Source of the DNA: Mycteria americana
Taxonomy: Eukaryota > Chordata > Aves > Ciconiiformes > Ciconiidae
Direction of reading: 5' to 3'
Assembly: GCF_035582795.1 (NCBI RefSeq)
Contig: NC_134379.1
Span: forward strand, 682,001-746,000
DNA length: 64,000 bases
The notes beneath the pieces were generated by a model that was given only the letters and a program-made list of their open reading frames with translations, ran no database searches and was not told the DNA's origin. Positions 35,531 to 47,618 of this stretch are shown here, piece by piece; position 1 is the first letter of the stretch; each line of letters opens with the position of its first letter. Position numbers and translations under genes: made by a program.

Positions 35531-36269
35531 CCGGCTACCTGCTGCAGTGCTGTGAGCGTGTACTTTGGGGCTCGTGATAAAATTTAAAAGTATAAAATCA
35601 TAACGACAACTGCAAATCCATTTAGCCACAAGATATGCCTATCTTTGCCTATAAGAAAAAATTGCAGTTGCTAACAGAAGATCCTGCTATGAACAAGTTT
35701 GCAATAGTTGCAAATAGTTTTCATATACAGAAATCCAGGAAGGATTTCAAGCTGTTACAGCATTCACATAAATCTGACGATCCTTCAGAGCCGGTAAGAT
35801 GTGAAAATGTACAGCTAAAATGCTTTTGCTCTTAACAAATGTTTTCTGGTACCTAATGTATTGATAGGGCTGCAATTACACAGTGGTTTTTGTGAATTTT
35901 GGTTAACAGAGAACCCTGAGACTCAGCAACGTAACATTCAAATTGTAAAATACTGGTGGCTGGAGATGTATTCTCACCCCAGGAATTTGTGCGTCTGTTA
36001 GATTGCAACCCATCCAACCTTTATGTGTGCGTACAGCTTTAAGGCTGCAAAGTTTGAAATTAATTTAATTTTACTGACATTAAATTAATCACGTTTAACG
36101 TAATGACATTTTTAAATGTTATGCTGGGTTGGGGCCTAAATCAATAGAATTACAGGAATCTGCCCAGGTGAAGCAGTGGCAGGAAATGAAGTTCAGCATT
36201 ATCAGTGAGAAAAACGATGCTGAAAATGTACCAAACTCCTGGTTTGCACTGCAGCGTATCAGCAGCACG

Positions 36270-36620
36270 ACACGTGCACCCCGACGTTGCCTCGTGCGGC
36301 GCTGTAGCCGTGAAAGCAAACCTCCTCCCCCGGCGCCTGCAGCAGCAGAGGAGCCCTTTCCCTGGGCACCAGGCGTGAACCCAGGGGCTGGCTGAACTCG
36401 GCCCCGAACGACCGGGCGCTGGCGGGAGCCCAGGCCGCGCTGGCGTGCTTCCCTGAGCAGGCACGCCGGTGGCGTGGGCAGCGCGGGTCTCTGAAGGTGC
36501 GTGCGGGCAGGAACGGCCATTCGGGACCTTTGGTGCAAAAGTGGGTGCCAGCTGGGGTCTGCGCACCTCTGGCACGCTGCCGAAGGCGTTGGCGAGACCT
36601 GCTTGGCATTACGAGGGTAT
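36270..36620. promoter_or_regulatory. CpG-rich patch
   Basis: GC-rich DNA with many CG dinucleotides. Long minus-strand open frames (for example 36259-36951) overlap it but resemble no known protein and change character with the local composition. It is a possible regulatory or alternative promoter region. Confidence 0.3.
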
Positions 36621-39600
36621 CCCAGGGACGTGCTACCGCTTTGACGTACGATCTGTTTTCACAGATTTGACAGGAAACAACCACTATCGTTTGGGGGTCT
36701 TGCAGCTGCTCTGCCTTGATTTCTGAATTCAGGCGAAGCCCAGACAAACTGCCAGGTTTTATAAAACACCAGCCCTGCTGCACTGAGCGCTCTTTAGTGC
36801 CAGCTTGTTTCCAGGATTTTGTGTACAAAATACCACGTGGGGACTGGATTTGGTGCAGCCGTGGGCAAGACCCCTGCTGCCACGAGGTGACTCGACCGAG
36901 GGAGTTACGGGCTGCAAACAGCAGTGTCATGTCACTTTGCTCAAGACTCAAACCGGCACCATTTTGGGGGAATCAGCAAGGAAAATAAAGGAAGGGTAGG
37001 GTTGTATCCCAGGGGAGGTGGCAACACTCCCCTCTCCTGAAATTATTGCAGCGGAGTGTTTCGGGGTGGGGGTAGGAGGTGCTCTGTGGCCCCTGCTGAC
37101 GCCACATCATGCTGTGCGTAGCAATCGTGAGAGCGTGCCGTTGAGGGGGCACGGCTGCCCTACGGCCCCTTGGAGCGGCGCAGGCAGCGGCAGCATGCGT
37201 GGTGCTCTGCTCCGCGCGGGCAGAGCGCCCGGGGTGGCTAGGCATCTAGAGTTCTTCTGTACACAAAGTTTCATTGATTTAATTTAAGTTAGTTAAAACA
37301 TGCAAAAGACAGTTTTAAAGCTTGCTTTATTATTTCAGTTTAGCCTGTCCAGTGAGCCTCGATAAGAAGTTGGTAAACCCTTTGGATAGGGTGATGTTAA
37401 TAATCACGGGGAGCCGTGAAATCTCAGTTCTGTGAAGACGGGAATTATAACGTAGTTTCAGAAAACGAAACAAGGCATTCATAAATTGAAGTAAGGTTGT
37501 CCACATAAGGTTTGCAAAGGCTTAATTAAGCCAGCTGAATTAAATCGATGTACACTTTTACAAGGCCACCAGATTGGATGCCATAGTAAAGTGCTTTCCT
37601 TTCACCGTACCTCAGCACCAGTAAGACCTGCATCACCCTGAACACTTTCTTTTTTTAAAGAAAATAATTACTATTCTGTGATTAGATAATTAACAAATCT
37701 CTAGTAGTACCATCTGGCAACTGGCATTGATTTTGCTCTCTTCTTAGCCAAGGGTAACAAATAGGGATTAAATCCATGGTAGCTTTGGGGAGGCCATTTT
37801 AGCAAGTATGCTTTGCATCTTGCACAAAATATCTATATATCGAATCTGTGAGGTCTCCTCTACCTTTTGGTGGGCTGGTTCCTCATTTTTTCTGTACTTT
37901 GCAATTATCTTTCATTCCACAGTGCTCATGTCGGCTCTGTTTTGTTACTAATATGCTGTTACATGGTAAAAATAATAATCAATAGAGTGTTCCAGTTGAG
38001 AAAATAGGAGGCCAAACTCTGCTTTTTCTGTGCCCTGATGTAAATCTGAAGTGATTCCCGTAAAGGTAGTGGGAACCACTCCAGATCTGCACCTCTGTAA
38101 ATGAGAGCAGGACCCTGCCTGGTGAACCTGGGAACTTGGAGGTGGATGACAAAAGACATGATGCTGTTAAAAATAATCAGAAGGTTAAGTGTAACGAGAG
38201 CTTCTGTGAAAAAGTCTCATTCTTTGGTAAATGGAAAGGCAGCTGAGATAATCGACCTCTGTATGGAAACTGTGACGTGAAAACTAGGGGTGGTCGTAGG
38301 AATCTGCAGGTCTTTTGGAACTGCTCATCAACAGCACTTTGGTTTTTCTAATCCAAGAATATGCAGGATACCAATTCACCAACATCTGGATTTCAATGAA
38401 ATCCTAAGAGGCAGTACTGTTTTTAGCATCTTATCCTGCGTGTGCATCTAGCCTAATACTTTATTTCACGTGGCTTCCATAAAAGTAAGAGACGACTTTC
38501 TAGGGCTGGGAATAGAGCTCTGACTGGAGAAAAATAACTGTAGAAACCCTCTGAACCAGGAAAAGCATTTGAATTTTGATGATGCAGCTGACTGAGGGAC
38601 GTCCCATTTCTGCTGTTGGTTATGCCAAATTCTACTCTCAGACATGGATGAAAAAGAGAAACATGGTGTTTTGTCTGAGACAGTGGCCATTAACTTGAGG
38701 GACCTGGGCTCATTTCCCAGCTTTGCCACACACTCATCACGTCGTCTTAAGATAGCAGGTCTAAAAGCCGTGACAGGGAGACTTCTGGTGCCTCTTACAG
38801 ATTTCAAAGAGAGATGGAAGCCTAAATACCCTTCACAGCCCTGGCCATAACCTCTCCACTCCCCAGTTTCCGTTTGGTTAATCATACTCCTGTTCTCCCA
38901 TTCCCTGGGGAATTTTCCCGTCCCTCACAAGGAGCAGGAGGTTGATCTCGCAGTGCGCACTCTGCCTCAAAGCTGGGAGATCATCACCTCTGTTCAATCC
39001 AGCCTGACTGGAGGGCGTGCTTGTTTTAATATTTTGTTCACAGTTGCAATTTAAATGCCTTAAAGAGAAGTGTCTGTTCTGTGTTTGAAGTGCTAACAGA
39101 GTCTTGAGTATGGCAAAGCAAAGTTATCACTCTAAAGAGTGAGCACGGAAAAGCCTACCTGAAAAGCTTTAAGGTGATTGTGAATAATGGGCCTTCAGCA
39201 TCCATCTGCATTAGCTCTTGTGCCACCACCTTCCGCTCCCTCAAATGGGACTGCTGAGGATACCTGCTGTGCGGAAGGAGAGGTTAAAAATACGATGCAC
39301 TGTATGGGAAGAGGCATGAGTGGTGTTTATTATGAAGAATGATGTGTGAGATTGTTTCACAGGTTTTCAGACTCAGACCTACAGGACATTATTCTTGTTT
39401 TCCTCGCACTATTTTCTCGTCTGTGTCATCCCGTTGTCTACAGAGAAGTTGTACCTTGACAAGACCCGTGTAAGTGCCTGTTGCAGCTCCTATTAAATTA
39501 AGGGGGAAATGGATCCGATTGTAAATTCAAAGGACGATCTGATGTTTTACATGGCAAAAGTAGTGTAAGAACGAGCAAAGAAAAGGAAAACTAGGTAAAA

Positions 39601-42600
39601 AGCTGAGTAGGATGCCGACATGGAAAAATGATATCTAAAGACACTAAGAGAAAAGAGGCAAAACTAGGAGAATAAAGCATGTATGCATTATGGTCGTGTT
39701 GTAAAATCAGTCGTCTGATGGAGTGAGTGGCAGCTGGAGGCATTCTGCATCTGAGTAAAATCCTAAGCACTTTCTTTCTCTGCTGGATGGTTCTGCTCGG
39801 TTGTTGCACAAAATACAGTGCAGAAATTACAAAATGAGTGGCATTACTCTTAGAATCCTGTTGTGGGAGCAGTTCTTGTACTAAATGACTCAAACTTTCA
39901 GTCACTTCAGAAAATAGGCTCAATTGTAAAAGTCAGGACCAGTTGAGGAAAGTGACAGGTTTTGCTAGTGTGGTTTCAAGAAGAAACATCCAAAAGACTG
40001 TGTGGTTTCATGAATGAATGTAACGTAGCAAACATTTTTCTGGTCCTTTTTATTTAATAATCCTAAATACTCGGGGATTAGGTGTTCCACGTAATGCCTA
40101 GCCACCATTTTCAGTTATTTCATTAAATGACTGAGCAAAACAGATATTTAGTGCAGTGGTTGACAACATCATTCTTTTTCCAGAATGACTGGTTTCATAA
40201 CATAAATGCCATATTATGTGAAACATAGGGAAAACTGTCAGGTCTAATACAATTACTGGCAAAAGTCCCAAAGATTTTGGAGCACCCAGTATGTCAAATG
40301 ACACGCACAGAGCATTTGTTGAAGGTTGTGCAGATCAGTGAAGAATCTTACGTCCCTAAGACATCTCTCAGAATTTGCTTCAGCCGTGAAAAGAAAGGCT
40401 GGTACTAAAATGGTGCTAATCTGTATAGCAATACTGCGTGATTTATAGCAAGCGACGCTGTAGCTTAGGGTGTTACGCTGTTGCGTCTGGTTCAGATGAT
40501 GATGGAGTGTGGTTCAGAATGGTGGGAAGAGGTGCTGGAAGGCGCAGCACAAATCAGCCCGTCTGGGTTTGGAGCCTCCAGCTCCAGAGTCTCCTCTCTC
40601 CTGCTATCACTGCTGCTAAGGTGGGTGTAGTTTTGGAAGCAGCTGGTATGACTTTGCTCTTTTTGGGGGTCTGAAAGGACAGATGCTGTTCCCAATAATG
40701 AGTGCTTGAAGAAACAAGCCCTTAAAAGATAAACGAACAAAACAAGAAAGATAACATAGATGAAGGTCTCGAACACATTCCCAGTGTCTAAGTGGAGGTG
40801 AAATAAGATTCAAAAATATAAGAGGTGTCATAAAGGAAAGCCAAGTTAATTTCCAAATTCAGGAGGGATTTGAAAGGTGAAGGTAGACTTTTGACATAAA
40901 TAAGGATTGCGGTAACTATAGCTGTTCCTATTGCTCAACTTCCTGTTTATTAAAGACTGAAGTATTCTGTGAAAAAGGAACAGGTAAATATGATGAGTTT
41001 TGGTCAGGATGTTACTGGCCTAAAGGTCATTAAGATTTTGTTCCTCCCGTTTAACATAGCATCACATAAAACGGTGAGAGGGAGCTTCAAAATAATAAAA
41101 AGTGGCGATGGTTCTTCGCACAGTGTGTTACTGAGCTGTGCAGCTCCTTACTGCTTCAGTAATCATCACCTAGCACTAGCACAGAAGTGTGGGACTGGTT
41201 TGATTCAACTGAAAATGGAAAAGCTTTGCGGAAAGCAGCTACCACGTGCACATTTTGGGAACAGGCTTGCTTTGAAGCGAGTGGGTGTGGAGGGAGTTCT
41301 AGCAAACTGGTGGGAGAGAGGGACTGTGTAGCACTCGTGCAGGGTTTTTTCCCCATTTCAAACGTTGTGAACTTGTTGATGTTCCCTTACTTCAGGCATA
41401 CGTTATGTTGTGTTACGGTTTTTGTCATGTTTCATTTACACTCTTATAAGTTGCACAGATATTTAAATATTTTTTGAAGACGTGCCAACTACACAGATGG
41501 CAATTGCACATATTGCTGCACAAGAAAGTATTGGTGGTGTGGTTAGCATCCCTGGGAGAAGAAATGCAACTGGTGGAACAAAAATTAGATGACGACGTGG
41601 CTTTTCTGTACTGATGACAAGGAACAAGACAGCTAGGTGTTGTCAGTGGGCAGGAAAGGATTCAAGGGAATCAGCTGCCGGCACTGAGCAGAGTAGACAG
41701 GCATGTGAACATGAGTTCGGGGGTAGAATTTGTTGTTAGTTTTGCAGTAAAAATCAACATTTTGCTGATCTCTGCTGGTCTTTTTGCTTGCAGCTTCATG
41801 CAAAAGCAACTAAATTGAGGGTATCATTTGACCTGACCGTTAAGAGATGATGGTGATGCAAAGGAATTGTTTCTAAGTGGCTGCTAAAGGTAAGTTTGCT
41901 AAAAGCACCACTCAAAGATTCGGACCCAAAGAACATAGTAGCACTTCTGGTCAGTAATGCATTGAGCATGTTGCAATATGTGTGCAGAAACGGTTTTATA
42001 TACCTGTAATCTTTGAGGTGATTTGATTATGATTTGGGGAGTAACAACCTCAGTCATAAGAGATGGTCTCTGGTATAGCATGACCACAGGACACAGCTAT
42101 GATACAAGTTACCTGGCATTTAATGGTCTGTATTCTATAGGAAGCTGGGCTAAATGGTCTTCATTCTTTTTCACCTCAAAATCTGTGCAACACTTCTGGT
42201 CACATCTCCTGTAGTCCTCTCTCGTCTACCCATGTGCTTCTGTTGGTTCGTGACTTCCACCTTCCCTTGCCTCAGGAGAAGTACTTTAACCGCGTGTCGG
42301 GGGAGCTGGGGGTGCAGACGAGCTGCAACCCCCCCCCCCCCCTTTGTTCTGCGGTCTCTCTCCGCCAAGGCCAGCAGTGCCAGCCATGCCCAAGCCTGGC
42401 AGGACCCACCACAGCTCCATGGTGCGTGTCTGGGCCCTGGCCATGCTGCATCTGCGTGCTCGCCCTGCTGGTCCCGCCATGGCCCGAGGAACAGAGCCAG
42501 GGAGCAGTGGCAAAATGTGGAGCTCGGCTCATTGGGCGTCCCGGTCTTGAGTGTGTAAACACCAAGGTTTGCGAGGGTACATGGACTAGAAGAAAACAGC

Positions 42601-43115
42601 GTGTCTGCAATCACGCAGCGTGAAGCGGAACGCTTCCTGCTATTCAAGTGCCTTCAAATGTAGCTTGAATGTATATTCCTTCCTGGTATTGTGTGTCTAA
42701 CTGTGGGATCCTTTTGTGCTGAGCTCAAGGGAGATGGACAGTCCTTGGCCAAATCAGCTTACTATCTTTGTCCTTCCTATTCGAGTGTTTTTCAGCCTCA
42801 TAAAACACATTTAGCTTAAAGTACTGATATTTTTCTGAGTGGTGCCTTTTGATGTTCTTGACTGGTATTATCTTTTAAATGCAGCTGTTTGTTGAAGAGA
42901 AGAAAGGCCAATGTACCTGCAGTTTCACCAGCGCCTTGCGTCACTGCTGTCTTAGCTAGGTATGCAGTGGGTCCTGCACCACACCAGGCTCCTGAGTGTT
43001 GCCTCCCCCCCTCCCATTCCGACCCAGAGCTGCATTTCAAGGGCTGCTTTACCAGAGCTGCTCAGCCAGACCGTGTGAAGGGATAATGTGGCTGATAAGA
43101 CCTTACATTGCGGTA
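36621..43115. other. Upstream intron/intergenic DNA, no gene seen
   Basis: Mostly AT-rich unique DNA. The block 37270-37570 is rich in TTAATTAA/TAAT-type motifs and could be a regulatory element. A C14 run lies at 42329-42342 within a GC-rich islet. No exon, RNA gene or transposon was recognised. The plus-strand 120-codon frame at 40969-41331 has protein-like composition, but I know no family for it and see no supporting splice or promoter context. Confidence 0.65.
42329..42342. repeat. Homopolymer C14
   Basis: Fourteen consecutive C inside a GC-rich islet. It is a likely site of length variation or sequencing error. Confidence 0.9.
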
Positions 43116-43699
43116 ATCACTGTCCTGGTTTCGGCTGGGACAGAGTTAATTTTCTCCCTAGCAGCTGCTATAGTGCTGTGCTTCGGATTTAGGATGAGAA
43201 TCATGCTGACAACACGCGGATGGTTTGGCTGTTGCTGAGCGGTGTTTGCACTGGGCAAGGGCTTTTCAGCTCCCCGTGCTCTGCCGGGGGCACAAGCAGC
43301 TGGGAGGGGGCACGGCCAGGACAGCTGACCCACACTGGCCCCAGGGCTATTCCAGACCATAGGGCGTCATGCTCAGTATAGAAACTGGGGGGAGCTGGCT
43401 GGGGGGCAGCGGTCGCTGCTCGGGGACGGGCTGGGCATCGGTCGGCAGGTGGTGAGGGGTTGTATCACTGTTTTTTTTTCTCATGGGTCTTGTTCCTCTC
43501 TCACTCTCTTGTTGTTTTCCTTCTCACTACAATTTATTATTATTATTATTTTTGTTCCAATTATTAAACTGTTCTTATCTCAACCCACGAGTTTTCTTAC
43601 TTTTGCTCTTCCGATTCTCTCCCCATCCCACCGGGGTGAGGGTGAGCGAGCGGCTGCGTGGTGCTTAATTGCTGACTGGGGCTAAACCACAACAATCAC
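43116..43699 (+). repeat. Target-site duplication ATCAC flanking solo LTR
   Basis: ATCAC occurs at 43116-43120 and again at 43695-43699, immediately outside the TG and CA termini of the LTR. A 5-bp duplication fits ERVL-type and some ERV1-type integrases. Confidence 0.9.
43121..43694 (+). mobile_element. Solo LTR of an avian endogenous retrovirus
   Basis: 574 bp, starting TGTCCTGGTTTCGGCTGGG and ending GGCTAAACCACAACA, with canonical TG...CA ends and a perfect 5-bp target-site duplication. I recognise this LTR family as widespread in neoavian genomes. Inside are a TATA-like CAGTATAGAAAC at about 43375, an ATTAAA poly(A)-type hexamer at 43563-43568 and an ATT-repeat segment at about 43539-43551. 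No internal retroviral sequence adjoins it, so the provirus was reduced by LTR-LTR recombination. The plus orientation follows from the TG start, the TATA-like box and the later poly(A) hexamer. Confidence 0.9.
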
Positions 43700-45544
43700 A
43701 AAGCAACACCCGGTAAAGTCTTCAATCTGCTTTTGTTTTCTGCTTGAAGGCTTGGTCTTTTGACAAGTGTAAATAATGTCTTGGTCTTTATTTTTAGTGG
43801 ACCATAATAAACCGGAGTAGATAGAAAGTCACCTGAGCCATAAACATTTGAATGTCTGCAATGTCTGCCCATTTCATAAAATAGCAGCACCAGTGCCCCT
43901 CAGAAACCTTCTTAGCCTCCCTTTCAGATTCTGTAGAGAAAAGTGAGGTTGTCGGAGCATTAGATCAGGGGGTTTGTCCCATGCTGGCTCAGTCATTCGT
44001 TATCAGGAACTGACAGCAACAATTAGTGAGCCCTGAACACCCAGCACAACGAAGATCACATTGATTCACAGTTTAAATGAGAGTCAGGATACTGTGCAGT
44101 GCTCTTTGCAAGCTGGCCTTGCAGTTAACACTCACCACCTTTTCCCAGCTTTGAAAGGAGAAATAGTTGAGTCATGGCAATTAGTCTGCTGTCTTCGGTG
44201 CCCGTGAATTAGGTTATTGTCTGGCAGCACTATCGAGTTGGCCAATTAGGTTTTCTGTGGCAAAAGCTGCCCCCTCCCTCCAGTTTTAAGTGCATCGCAA
44301 ACAACAAACATGGCAAACCATCAGAGGTGAATCCAAGAGTCTTGGATCACGAAGGAAGGACAAGGGCAACATTGCAGAGAAATGCAGGAAGACGAATGAC
44401 AGAGAAATAGCGAACTGGAGGTGCCAAGTTCGTTTCTCTTGTAATGTCGGAACAAGCAGGTGTTCAGCAATGCTCAAAGTGAGTTTCAAGACTCAAAAAA
44501 CTGTTTGCACGTTTGCCTGGTGGCACGAAAAATGTGTGAAATATATCTATGTAAGAAAAGAATAAGTCCATTAGTGATAGTTAACAGAATGAAATAGAGG
44601 AGTACAGCAAAACCTTTCTTTTCTCAGTTATCCACAATAGAGTTTTCCTGTGCACGCAGAAAGTCTGTGCAAGTAGTCAGCATCAGCGACAGGATGCCAG
44701 ACTGTGTGCACACCTGGTTTATGTCCCCACTCCTAATGTTTTACGTGATGAACAGAGCAGATGTAGACGGGCAATTTTGGTATTGGTGTCCTCAGCAGTC
44801 TCCTATGACACTTAATCCCTGTCTTTCTGCTAACGCTTTGAGCTGAGAGGTTTGAACCCAGACCTCAGCTCCAGACAGCTCGGGGGGTTTGGGGACGCAT
44901 GCTGCCGGGGAGACGTTTGGGGCAGTGTGAGGCTGTGAAGTTTTGGGGCAAGTTCCCTTCACCGAACGGGTGGAAATAAAACCCTTCAGCTCTTTGTAGA
45001 GCTTGGATATAAGCTTAGATTTTTTCCAGCTCAATTCATGGCCTAAATTAAGCACATGTTGTGCCTAATTCTCATTTAGAACAGTAATGGAGGTAACAAA
45101 ACAGCTCGTGGATTAGATAAGTGTAATGATAACCTTGTCTGGAGTTACTGGGATGAAACAGCATGGAGCTCTGGACCCAGCCAGAGTTGGGGGTTTTCAG
45201 CTGCTCACAGACCCAGCCTTGCAACATTAGGTCCCAGGAGGATTTATTTTCTTCTTTCCATTGTTAGATCCCTGAGCCATAAAAATTCCTGCAAAACACT
45301 TCAGTGTGTCCAATGCATGTGAGAACTGTTAACTTTAATTTCGAGCTTTGTTTGCTGTTTCCCTTAGTTTTAGTAACATACATCAAACTATGCTCATAGT
45401 TACACCCACATAAAACTCGAGCTCTTCTGCTGCAGTTACTGGGTTTATTTCTGATTTTCCTCTTTTCACCGTTCCTCCGTCAGACTGTCAAGTGAAAGGC
45501 ATCAGTCGGTTTTCCATCCTCATCACTTTCAAAGCTCTGCTTTG
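43700..45544. other. Non-coding DNA, no gene seen
   Basis: Unique, moderately AT-rich sequence between the LTR and the next CpG-rich patch. No repeat family or exon was recognised. Confidence 0.7.
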
Positions 45545-45760
45545 TTTCTGGAGCAGGGGCTGGGCTGCGGCCGTTCCCCGCGGAGGACCCTCGGCTCCGC
45601 ACGCTCCCCGGACTGCCTGGCTGCGCGAGCTGCCCTGGGGCCGTTTCCAGCCCTGGGGGGTATAGCTGCGGGGTTTGCCCCCGCCCTTCCCTCCCCGAAT
45701 TCGGAGGCGCTGCTGGCGGCGGAGCAGGGGCTCAGCTGTTGCTTGGTTACCGCAGCCACA
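45545..45760. promoter_or_regulatory. CpG island with an RFX X-box
   Basis: A compact CG-dense block in otherwise ordinary DNA, with its right edge near the X-box at 45738-45750. Open frames on both strands are explained by composition. No RNA start can be placed from sequence alone. Confidence 0.4.
45738..45750 (-). promoter_or_regulatory. X-box (RFX binding motif)
   Basis: On the minus strand GTAACCAAGCAAC fits both halves of the RFX consensus (GTNRCC, spacer, RGYAAC) with a 1-nt spacer. It lies at the edge of a CpG-rich patch, where functional X-boxes often occur. Binding is an inference. Confidence 0.45.
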
Positions 45761-45856
45761 TTTCAAAAATGTACCCTTTTACAGCCAGCTTCCCAAACTA
45801 ATGGCTTTGAAAGGAACGGTTGTTCTTTCAGGATCATTTTCATTTTGTTCTTTCTT

Positions 45857-45870
45857 AAAAAAAAAAAAAA
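45857..45870. repeat. Homopolymer A14
   Basis: Fourteen consecutive A, with nothing else recognised around it. Confidence 0.9.
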
Positions 45871-46469
45871 GTCTTTCAGCTCCAGCTTTGCTTTTCTTCT
45901 CCACTCTCTTTCCTCGCATCTGGTCCCACAAAGGGGGGTAGTGTCACATGCCCGGGAGCGAAGCCCTTTCATCCTCCTCTCCTTAGGGTTTAGCCGTTAT
46001 CATTTCTGAATTTCAGTCTAAGCGGAAGGAAACTGCGAGCGCTTCTCATAACATCTGCATTTATCTTACCTCTGCTCTTCGCTGAGCATAGTTTCTTCTT
46101 CTAAGAATGGAGGATGGGTTGGTGTGGTAGGTAGGACCAGTGCCATAGAAATGTTTAGTGTCTGGTCTCAGCTCTCATCGTAGTGTGCTGGATGTCCCTC
46201 TTGGACAAGTCACTTGCTCCTTCACGCCTTGCTCTACTGTCCACAGACCGGACTCGGCAGTCCTCACGCCGTGCCCTGTGCTCTGCGGGCGGCCGAGCTC
46301 TGGGCAGCTCAGCTGTGGCGTTTCCATCACGAATGTGGGGTGAGGTTGTCAGGTCCCACTGGGGCTATACCTGGAAGAGTTGGATCAGTTGTAGACCACA
46401 GGCAAACAAAAAGCTTAACTGCCCCGAAACTAAACTGCTGCTGTTCACCTAATGGCAGCCTTCTGTTCC

Positions 46470-47618
46470 TCTTTAGCTTTTAGTAAAGCCTTCGACACTG
46501 TTTCCCAAAGCATTCTCCTGGAGAAACTGGCTGCTCATGGCTTGGACAGGTGTACTCTTCGCTGCGTAAAGAACTGGCTGGATGGCCGGGCCCAAAGAGT
46601 GGTGGGGAATGGGGTTAACTCCAGTTGGTGGCCGGTCACCAGTGGTGTCCCCCAGGGCTCTGTGTTGGGGCCAGTCCTGTTTACTATCTTTATCAATGAT
46701 CTGGACAAGGGGATCGAGTGCACCCTCAGCCAGTTTGCAGATGACACCAAGTTGTGTGGGAGTGTTGATCTGCTGGAGGGGAGGAAGGCTCTGCAGAGGG
46801 ACCTGGACAGGCTGGATCGATGGGCCGAGGTCAGTTGTATGGGGTTCAACAAGGCCAAGTGCAAGGTCCTGCACTTGGGCCACAGCAACCCCATGCAACG
46901 CTACAGGCTTGGGGAAGAGTGGCTGGAAAGCTGCCCAGCAGAGAAGGACCTGGGGGTGTTGGTCAATAGCTGCCTGATTATGAGCCAGCAGTGTGCCCAG
47001 GTGGCCAAGAAGGCCAATGGCATCCTGGCTTGTATCAGCAATAACGTGGCCAGCAGGACTAGGGCAGTGATCGTCCCCTGCACTCGGCACTGGTGAGGCC
47101 GCACCTCGAATGCTGTGTTCAGTGCTGGGCCCCTCACTCCCAGAGAGACATTGAGGGGCTGGAGCGTGTCCAGAGAAGGGCAACGGAGCTGGGGAAGGGT
47201 CTGGAGCACAAGGCTGATGGGGAGCGGCTGAGGGACCTGGGACTGTTTAGCCTGGAGAAAAGGAGGCTGAGGGGAGACCTCATCGCTCTCTACAACTACC
47301 TGAAAGGAGGTTGTAGAGAGGTGGGGGTCGGTCTCTTCTCCCAGGTAACAAGTGATAGGACGAGAGGAAATGGCCTCAAGTTGCGCCAGGGGAGGTTTAG
47401 ACTGGATATTAGGGAATTTTACTTCACTGAAAGGGTTGTCCAGCATTGGAACAGGCTGCCCAGGGAGGTGGTGGAGTCTCCATCCCTGGAGGGATTTAAA
47501 GGATGTTTGGATGAGGTGCTTAGGGACATGGTATAGTGGTGGACTTGGCAGTGTTAGTTTAACAGTTGGAGTTGATGATCTTAAAGGTCTTTTCCAACAT
47601 AAATGATTCTGTGATTCC
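46470..47618 (+). mobile_element. CR1 LINE, 5'-truncated, 3' end intact
   Basis: About 1.15 kb of the 3' part of a chicken-repeat-1 element. It begins within the reverse-transcriptase domain ([20 protein letters not shown]), runs through the RT and the C-terminal coding segment to a stop at 47534-47536, and ends with the CR1 3'UTR and terminal TGATTCTGTGATTC motif near 47604-47617. Typical CR1 truncation removes everything 5' of this. No target-site duplication was found, as is usual for CR1. Its close match to the CR1 consensus I remember suggests a fairly young insertion. Confidence 0.95.
46476..47536 (+). pseudogene. CR1 ORF2 reverse transcriptase fragment, frameshifted
   Basis: This decayed coding remnant of the CR1 polyprotein lacks the endonuclease and the N-terminal RT. 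Seen: FSKAFDTVS, the [14 protein letters not shown] motif and the catalytic FADD box (46734-46745). The frame breaks at about 47074-47077, where a C-run is one base shorter than the consensus I recall, ending the first frame at 47096. The second frame carries on with [12 protein letters not shown] to [16 protein letters not shown]. It cannot make an active protein. Confidence 0.93.

Noticed and set aside
36259..36951. 230-codon minus-strand frame
   Set aside because: No recognisable domain. It spans a CpG-rich patch and ordinary DNA with a change in amino-acid character and has no splice or promoter context of its own.
40969..41331. 120-codon plus-strand frame
   Set aside because: It starts at an ATG in a poor context with no family resemblance and no exon-like boundaries. 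I kept it only as a remark.
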